Below, in pieces: positions 1 through 4,825 of a DNA stretch of 7,474 nucleotides. Origin of the DNA: JASBSR01 sp963847575. Its GTDB lineage: Bacteria > Pseudomonadota > Gammaproteobacteria > SZUA-229. Positions within the stretch are counted from its first letter, which is position 1, and each line of letters opens with the position of its first letter. The notes under the pieces are model-generated. The model was not told the origin of the DNA. It saw nothing but the letters and a program-made list of their open reading frames with translations, and made no database searches. The translations under genes were made by a program, and so were the position numbers. The stretch spans positions 1 through 7,474 of the forward strand of contig CAWKAL010000053.1 in NCBI GenBank assembly GCA_963847575.1, in the 5' to 3' direction.

Positions 1-121
1 ATCGACATAGATCAAGCGCTAACCGGGTCGCGGGACATATTTTTTTTCTGCGCGAGGCCCAGGGCCGCGTGTTCAGGGCGCTGGATACAAACGGGAATAG
101 TTTGCATTACTGGTTCGCGCA

Positions 122-1527
122 TCAAATCTCGATGTTCTGCACAAAATTCGGAAGATTGAGACTAGTTAAAAACTGGCGCAATAATTCATCGTAACTTCTG
201 ATACGTGTGACATAACTGACCGGCTCGTTGCCACGCGCGTAGCCGTATTTCAAATTTTTATAATATTTTTTTTCACTCAGCAGCGGCAGCACTTCTTTCA
301 TATCGTGCCAGCGGTCAGGGTCACGCTTGAGTTCTTTGGCCAGGGCCTGTGCATCGCGAAAGTGTCCCCTGCCGTATTGTAAGCCGCCAGCGCCAGCCAG
401 GTACGATCAGGCTCGTCCACGTGTTCTACAATCTGTTTCATTTTTGCCTGGAATTTGGCGCCGGCATAAATATTTTCTTTGGCATCCAGGCGGCTGGTGA
501 CACCGAGTGATTTTGCCACCGGCTGGGTCAGCATCATAATACCGCGCACCCCGGTAGGGCTTTTCGCTTACTGTCCCAGCGTGACCCTGGTAACTCTGGG
601 CCGCCAGTAATGAGGTTCGATGCCATTTTTTTTGGCTGCATCGATAAAGTGTTTCTTGTATTTTGGCAGGCGGGTTTTTGCCCGCTTTAACAGTTTATGG
701 GTGTCGACGTAGTCAAAGATCTCAACGAAGCCGTAATACTTGTCCATCACACGGGTGAGGTTATTGCTTTTTTTATACGCTTTAAACCAGTCGTTGATCG
801 CCTGCCTTAACTTGTCACTGTTCTTGTTCAGCATCCACGCAAGTTCTGAGGCTTCTGCCAGGGTGTACTTGTCCTCCAGCTCGGTGTGATAACGCCGTTC
901 GATACTGTATAAAGTTGAATCACTGATTGTGCATTGTATTTTTTTCTCGGCCACCTGCTCCAGCAGCTTCGAGGTGTTCAATGCTTGTTCTACTTTCCAG
1001 CTTAACTCGGGATAGGCCTTGAGCGACTCGATATAACTGCTTTCAGCTGCAACAACCACGTCAAGCGTTTTCAGGTCTGTTATATCATTAACGGCTTTAA
1101 CATTGCGATGGCACACCAGGTATTCATTTAACGACTGGTAAACCGGGCCATAATCAAATTCATTCTTTCGATTATCATTGACCGTCAGGCCGGCGGCTGC
1201 AATATCGCCTTCCCGCGCGCGTAATGCAGCCAGTATTGCCCTGGTGGAATCATAGACCTTGTATTCAACCTCGAGCTGCATGCTGTCGGCAAACGCCTGC
1301 GTCATATCATACTCGGGCCCGGCGAGTCGATTATCACGATCGTAATAGTAAGTTGTCGGCAGGTTTGTGGTGAGAACGATTAAGCTGCCGCGCGACCTGA
1401 TTTCCTCCAGTGACGGTGGCGAGGCCGAGACATCATCGCCGGCCATGTCACAGGCCAGCAGACACATTGCAATGCCCGCGAGTGCAAGTCGCCTGACACT
1501 ACTGATGATTAAATCGCATTTCGGCAT
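122..1527 (-). pseudogene. mltF: MltF-like membrane-bound lytic murein transglycosylase, frameshifted in the catalytic domain
   Basis: MltF enzymes cleave peptidoglycan glycan strands in the periplasm with release of 1,6-anhydro-muropeptides. The first 319 codons (568-1527) give a lipoprotein signal with lipobox LLAC (Cys26), then a family 3 solute-binding-like domain (about 45-265) with PELSWKVE and FDYVDT blocks as in E. coli MltF. The SLT domain follows in pieces. A TAA at 568-570 ends the first frame, the same frame reopens with SPTGVRGIMMLT and runs through LALAAYN, and the tail (HFRDAQ, YGYARG, stop at 122-124) lies in another frame. One missing base each near 610/611, 585/586 and 567/568 would restore LLAAQSYQESHWDSKAKSPTG; a fourth lies within 365-378. 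The second site removes the codon of the catalytic Glu of the ES motif. The repaired length is about 469 residues, against 518 in E. coli. No clear Shine-Dalgarno precedes the ATG. Either this is a young pseudogene or the assembly carries clustered base-deletion errors. The family assignment is firm; the inactivation is less so. Confidence 0.85.
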
Positions 1528-1783
1528 AATCGTTGTTACATGCCCGGCAACATTGTCTGACCTTGCGTGTATAAACCAGGCAAGTGTCAGGCATTACCGC
1601 GACAGCGCATTGAGCCCATTTAAGATAACAACTGGCAGCATAGTACAGGATGGCACTTGAAATCAATCATGCATCGCCCATGAGCATTGCCTAATACATT
1701 GATAACATTAAGGAAGCCCTGATGTGTCATCGATGAATTATCGGCGCACGCATTCAGCGAAATGTAATTTTTACAGAATACTT

Positions 1784-1813
1784 CATTTTCAACCACATGC
1801 ATGGCTGAAAATG
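1784..1813. repeat. Imperfect inverted repeat, 11-bp arms
   Basis: The arms CATTTTCA (1784-1791) and TGAAAATG (1806-1813) are perfectly complementary. After one A/C mismatch, CCA pairs with TGG, leaving a six-base loop. The repeat directly abuts the hairpin at 1814-1833, and it lies 57 bases or more past the CNNM-family stop codon in the direction of that gene. A role in 3'-end protection or termination is inference. Confidence 0.5.
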
Positions 1814-1833
1814 GCAGCACATCAATATGCTGC
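1814..1833 (-). terminator. Possible weak intrinsic terminator of the CNNM-family gene
   Basis: On the minus strand GCAGCA and TGCTGC form a perfect six-base-pair stem with an eight-base loop, followed by CATTTTC. It lies 38 bases after the stop codon of the gene at 1871-2917 and in its direction. The stem is short and the run of four T is poor for a Rho-independent terminator, so this could be a partial terminator or only a structured 3' end. Confidence 0.35.
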
Positions 1834-1870
1834 AAGAAAACGTTGAATTCTTCGGCGTTTCCTTAACGAA

Positions 1871-2917
1871 TTAGCCTGCATGCGGCTGCGCAACATCACG
1901 CCGGGTAATACCGTGCAACAGTCGACCGAGTATGTCGGAACCGGTAATGACGCGTTTTTCGCCAGACCAGATAAGGATAAGATCATCATCAATAACGTCA
2001 TCCACTTCAGATTTTGGATACACCTTCAGTTGTGACAACACTTTACCAAGAAGCGTCGTCGAATCAGTGACAACTATCGGTCGGTGACAATAGCTATATG
2101 GATTTAGTTTATCCTTGCCAAATAAAGCATCGCGCAAAAACCGGTTGGCATTCAACACCATGCAGGGATGGCCCTGTTCATCCGTAATAATGACCCACTT
2201 CTTGCCCGAGCGGTTTACTGTGCGCAGGAAATCCGCATTGGCATCGCGTTCAAATTTTGGAAACAGCGGCAAGCAATTATTTGTCGACATCTTAATAATA
2301 CTGTCAGGATCAATGTATTCCCCCTCCTGGGTGACGGCAATGTCATCCAGCGCGAGGAAGTTTATTGCACCGATACCTTCAAGCCGACCCACATCGGATT
2401 CATCTGCCTCGATGTGTTTTCGAATGACGGTGTGCAGATCACGCTCCTGGAAATAGCTGATGCCCTCTTTGCCCAGCCATTGATCCAGTATCAGCGCACT
2501 GGGTTTTGCCACCGGGTATAGAATGAACTGGTAAACACGCAGCAGTGGCGCCAGCAATGACCCTATGCGCATGGCATGGCGTGAGAAATAAGCCTGCGGC
2601 GCAATTTCGCCCGCAAAGGTAATCAGCACAGTTGAAAAAACGAAAGCTGTCAGCCCGGTCATCACCGAGTTTGACAACAGTGTCAGTAATACATTGATAC
2701 CGACGTTGCCCCAGAGAACCGTGGTGAGCAAAAAATTAACATCTTTGCGCAGTGCCAGGATTTTTACAGCATCGGGATTTCCCGCAGTCGCCTCTACTTC
2801 CAGCCGTAACCGGCTGATACCCAGCAGGGCCAGGTTCAAGCCTGAAAACATCGCCGACTGACTGATGCATAACGCGATACCGGCCCATACAAAAACATTT
2901 ACTGACACTGCTTCCAT
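1871..2917 (-). CDS. CNNM/DUF21 transmembrane domain protein with CBS-like C-terminal region
   Basis: The 348-residue protein starts with a CNNM (DUF21) membrane domain at about residues 5-145. It has a first helix ending in FSGLNLALLGISRLRLE (24-40), hydrophobic segments around 62-82 and 86-102, the conserved GEIAPQA block (103-109), and a further hydrophobic stretch around 115-140. The soluble part (about 180-335) resembles a degenerate CBS pair: LDDIAVTQEGEYIDP, then VIITDEQG, then DDVIDDDLILIW and ITGSDILGRLL. CNNM/CorC proteins are linked to Mg2+ (and Co2+) export or homeostasis across the inner membrane. The separate CorC_HlyC domain of classical bacterial CorC-like proteins is absent. 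The SGLN motif and GEI-PQA resemble the eukaryotic CNNM form more than the SGxE form of many bacterial members. GGGGT upstream of the ATG may serve as Shine-Dalgarno. The gene diverges from the MarC-family gene across 95 bases. The ion specificity is not shown by the sequence. Confidence 0.85.
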   Translation of the reverse strand: MEAVSVNVFVWAGIALCISQSAMFSGLNLALLGISRLRLEVEATAGNPDAVKILALRKDVNFLLTTVLWGNVGINVLLTLLSNSVMTGLTAFVFSTVLITFAGEIAPQAYFSRHAMRIGSLLAPLLRVYQFILYPVAKPSALILDQWLGKEGISYFQERDLHTVIRKHIEADESDVGRLEGIGAINFLALDDIAVTQEGEYIDPDSIIKMSTNNCLPLFPKFERDANADFLRTVNRSGKKWVIITDEQGHPCMVLNANRFLRDALFGKDKLNPYSYCHRPIVVTDSTTLLGKVLSQLKVYPKSEVDDVIDDDLILIWSGEKRVITGSDILGRLLHGITRRDVAQPHAG

Positions 2918-2922
2918 TATTT

Positions 2923-2980
2923 AAACCCCGATGTAGACACGCGCAATCACGTATACTTTATCCCGAAAGGAAAACCCCGA
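2923..2980. repeat. Direct repeat AAACCCCGA in the divergent intergenic region
   Basis: The nine-base word AAACCCCGA occurs at 2923-2931 and again at 2972-2980, 49 bases apart, inside the 95-base gap between the divergent CNNM-family and MarC-family genes. The copy nearest the CNNM-family ATG also supplies GGGGT on the minus strand, which may be its ribosome binding site. A shared operator is possible, but the short word length leaves chance as a serious alternative. Confidence 0.3.
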
Positions 2981-3012
2981 ACAGAAAACTATCATAGCTG
3001 GTAACGCACCCG

Positions 3013-3648
3013 ATGGAACACTGGACTGAATACTCGCGTTTTTTCATCGCCCTGTTTGTCATTATCGACCCGTTCGCCGCCGTGCCGATTTTCCTGGTGT
3101 TGACCAAAACCTTTACCAGCAGAGAACAGGGCCGCATTGCCAACATCACCGCAGTCACCGTGCTGCTGGTACTGGTCGTCGCCGCAATCACCGGCGAAAA
3201 GCTGCTCGAAGGCATGGGCACCAGCCTGGCATCGTTCCGCGTCGGCGGCGGCATCGTACTGCTGCTGATGGCGCTGACCATGTTACGCGCGCAGACCGAC
3301 ACCATGCGCACCACCCCGGCTGAAGAAGCGGAAGCCGAAGACAGGAACGCTATCGCCGTGGTACCACTCGCCATACCGCTGCTGGCCGGGCCCGGTTCGA
3401 TCAGCACTGTCATTATCCAGATGCATCGATCAACCATGCCCTTTCACGGCCTGACGGTGATCCTCACCATCGCGCTGGTGTGCATCCTGCTCTGGCTGGT
3501 GTTACGCATGGCGACGTACATTGGCAAAAAACTCGGCCATATCGGGCTAAACATTATTAACCGCCTGTTCGGCCTGATCCTGGCGGCAATAGCAGTGGAA
3601 ATTATGGCCAACGGACTCAGGGAACTGTTCCCGGTGCTCACCGGCTAA
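3013..3648 (+). CDS. MarC (UPF0056/YchE/YhgN) family integral membrane protein
   Basis: The 211-residue protein matches the usual MarC-family length and plan of six hydrophobic segments. They lie at about residues 8-31, 44-62, 74-94, 114-137, 146-168 and 180-203. Family signatures are clear: FFIALFVIIDPFAAVPIFL near the N terminus, FRVGGGIVLLLMAL at 75-88, VPLAIPLLAGPGSIS at 117-131, and NRLFGLILAAIAVEIMANGL at 183-202. A charged loop rich in Glu and Asp (102-111) links the two halves, as is common here. The protein sits in the inner membrane. The family's function is poorly defined: E. coli MarC was named from its neighbour marRAB, and a role in antibiotic resistance was not upheld. Some relatives are annotated as NAAT-type amino acid transporters. 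The Shine-Dalgarno is weak (GGTAAC ahead of the ATG), but the start fits the family. The gene converges with the deacetylase-family gene downstream. Substrate unknown. Confidence 0.92.
   Translation: MEHWTEYSRFFIALFVIIDPFAAVPIFLVLTKTFTSREQGRIANITAVTVLLVLVVAAITGEKLLEGMGTSLASFRVGGGIVLLLMALTMLRAQTDTMRTTPAEEAEAEDRNAIAVVPLAIPLLAGPGSISTVIIQMHRSTMPFHGLTVILTIALVCILLWLVLRMATYIGKKLGHIGLNIINRLFGLILAAIAVEIMANGLRELFPVLTG
3631..3644. repeat. Short inverted repeat at the 3' end of the MarC-family gene
   Basis: CCGGTG and CACCGG form perfect six-base arms with a two-base centre in the last codons before the MarC-family stop. A second palindrome, GGAAC-T-GTTCC (3621-3631), abuts it. No T-run follows, so this is not a standard intrinsic terminator. 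It may be coincidence caused by codon choice. Confidence 0.3.
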
Positions 3649-3768
3649 TGCAACACCTTCGATGATGCCAACAGACAAAGCACTTGCGACCGGACACCCG
3701 ACGGTATCGTGCTGGTAGCAGAGGCGGAACGCCGTGGCTGTTCGGAAGGCTTTTTCATTTTGCTGACG

Positions 3769-3791
3769 AATTAACTTTGCAAAGCTGAATT
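3769..3791. repeat. Imperfect palindrome in the convergent intergenic gap
   Basis: CTTTG (3775-3779) and CAAAG (3780-3784) form a perfect ten-base palindrome, flanked on both sides by AATT (3769-3772 and 3788-3791) at two- and three-base distances. It lies between the converging MarC-family and deacetylase-family genes. There is no loop, so it would act as a DNA site rather than an RNA hairpin. Its function is unknown. Confidence 0.25.
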
Positions 3792-3829
3792 GAATCCTTC
3801 ACTGGAAACAAAATTTTCATCTCAGTCCA

Positions 3830-4750
3830 CTAACCCAGTAGCGCATTAAGATGTGCAACAACACTGCGGCCGAGTGCAGACAGGGCATAACCGCCTTCCA
3901 GCACCGAGACGATTCGCCCCTGCGCATGTCTATCCGCAATTTTTTTAATTTCACTTGTCACCCACGCAAAGTCCTGCTCATGCAGATAGATGTCAGAAAT
4001 ATCATCTTCCGCATGCGCATCAAAACCCGCGGAAATTAAAATTAACTGGGGCCGAAACTTCTTCAGCCTGGGTAACCAGCCTGAGGTCACCGTCTTGCGA
4101 AAAACCTCGCCATCCGCACCTGCGGGTAACGGCATATTGACAACATTATCAGCGACGCTGTCGCCGCCGGTGTAAGGATAAAACGGGTGCTGGAAGACCG
4201 AACAAAACAGAACCCCCGGTACGTTTCGAAAAATATCTTCTGTGCCGTTACCGTGATGCACATCAAAATCGACAATCGCCACACGCTCCAGCTGATACGC
4301 ATGCCGCGCGTGTGCCGCACCGACTGCAATATTGTTAAATATGCACAAGCCCATGGATTTGTTATGTTCGGCATGATGGCCGGGCGGACGCACACTGCAA
4401 AAAGCCGCCGTGGTTGCGGTGGTCATCACCAGATCGACACCCAGCACGACTGCGCCAGCCGAACGCAGGGCCGCGGATAAAGAATGCGGATTCATGCTCG
4501 TCTCCGGGTCGAGCCATGCCTGGCCCTGCTCTGGCGCCTTGTTGAAGACATAGTCAACAAACTCTGCATCATGCACCCGACACAGTTGCTCACGCGTAGC
4601 CAGCGGTGCATCATGGTGCTGTAAAACCAGATCAAGACCGCTGGCGAGCAGCTGATCCTGGATGGCACTCAACCGGGCCGGACTCTCGGGATGATGTATG
4701 CCCATTTCGTGCAGCGCACAATCTGGATGTGTAATTAAGGCGATTGACAT
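3830..4750 (-). CDS. Zinc-dependent histone deacetylase-family amidohydrolase (AcuC/HDAC-like)
   Basis: The 306-residue protein is a full-length member of the arginase/deacetylase fold, the usual size for bacterial HDAC-like enzymes. Visible motifs in order: HPESPARL (20-27), RPPGHHAEHNKSMGLCIFNN (121-140) with the tandem catalytic His125/His126, DFDVHHGNGT (161-170) with zinc ligands Asp163 and His165, SAGFDAHAEDD (240-250) with the third ligand Asp244, and EGGY (285-288) with transition-state Tyr288. All catalytic residues are present and there is no signal peptide, so it is a cytoplasmic enzyme expected to be active. Relatives remove acetyl groups from protein lysine (AcuC), acetylpolyamines or other N-acyl substrates. 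Its position 75 bases from, and divergent to, a Pat-type lysine acetyltransferase favours protein deacetylation, which is inference. GGAAA upstream of the ATG is a modest ribosome binding site. Alternative: acetylpolyamine amidohydrolase. Confidence 0.93.
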   Translation of the reverse strand: MSIALITHPDCALHEMGIHHPESPARLSAIQDQLLASGLDLVLQHHDAPLATREQLCRVHDAEFVDYVFNKAPEQGQAWLDPETSMNPHSLSAALRSAGAVVLGVDLVMTTATTAAFCSVRPPGHHAEHNKSMGLCIFNNIAVGAAHARHAYQLERVAIVDFDVHHGNGTEDIFRNVPGVLFCSVFQHPFYPYTGGDSVADNVVNMPLPAGADGEVFRKTVTSGWLPRLKKFRPQLILISAGFDAHAEDDISDIYLHEQDFAWVTSEIKKIADRHAQGRIVSVLEGGYALSALGRSVVAHLNALLG

Positions 4751-4768
4751 AAACCGTTTCCATTGACC

Positions 4769-4779
4769 CTTGTCACAAG
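4769..4779. promoter_or_regulatory. Palindrome in the shared divergent control region (possible operator)
   Basis: CTTGT-C-ACAAG is a perfect five-base inverted repeat around one central base. It sits 18 bases upstream of the deacetylase-family start codon and overlaps the possible -35 box TTGTCA (4770-4775) of the acetyltransferase gene. A regulator bound here could affect both genes. The arms are short, so chance cannot be excluded. Confidence 0.35.
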
Positions 4780-4796
4780 CGGAACTCGCATATAAG
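4770..4796 (+). promoter_or_regulatory. Candidate sigma-70 promoter for the acetyltransferase gene
   Basis: TTGTCA (4770-4775, five of six consensus bases) is followed after 15 bases by TATAAG (4791-4796, five of six), about 30 bases before the ATG. The spacer is two bases short of optimum. A second -35-like word, TTGACC (4763-4768), lies 22 bases from the same -10, which is too far for a good pair. Confidence 0.4.
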
Positions 4797-4825
4797 CATA
4801 CTATCAGGCCAACACAGGATCAGGT

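Larger units (their letters stand above)
1528..1870. other. Intergenic region without a convincing gene
   Basis: This 343-base stretch separates the mltF-like start from the stop of the CNNM-family gene, both on the minus strand. It must hold the 3' end of the upstream transcript and any mltF promoter. A 71-codon minus-strand open frame (1620-1835) has no recognisable family, is unusually rich in Cys and His, and begins inside a hairpin, so I do not call it. I found no -35/-10 pair with good spacing ahead of mltF. Two abutting hairpins occupy 1784-1833 and are listed separately. Confidence 0.6.

Noticed and set aside
40..66. GC-rich inverted repeat (GGCCC-A-GGGCC at 56-66) next to a run of eight T at 40-47, near the mltF stop
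   Set aside because: The polarity is wrong for a terminator. On the plus strand the T-run precedes the stem, and on the minus strand, where mltF is read, the stem is followed by A rather than T.
3..194. Plus-strand frame open from the left edge to a TAA at 192-194, overlapping the mltF tail
   Set aside because: The 63-residue translation shows no family I recognise, it has no visible start, and more than a third of it lies antisense to mltF sequence that is clearly coding.
1620..1835. 71-codon minus-strand open frame in the gap after the CNNM-family gene
   Set aside because: No recognisable motif, no ribosome binding site, an atypical Cys/His-rich composition, and its start lies inside a hairpin.
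2934..2957. TAGACA and TATACT as a promoter pair ahead of the MarC-family gene
   Set aside because: The individual matches are good, but the spacer is only 12 bases, too short for a sigma-70 promoter.
3727..3755. Possible terminator of the MarC-family gene: GAACGC/GCTGTTC stem followed by TTTTT
   Set aside because: The stem has a bulge, and the T-run begins seven bases after it, so it does not fit an intrinsic terminator.
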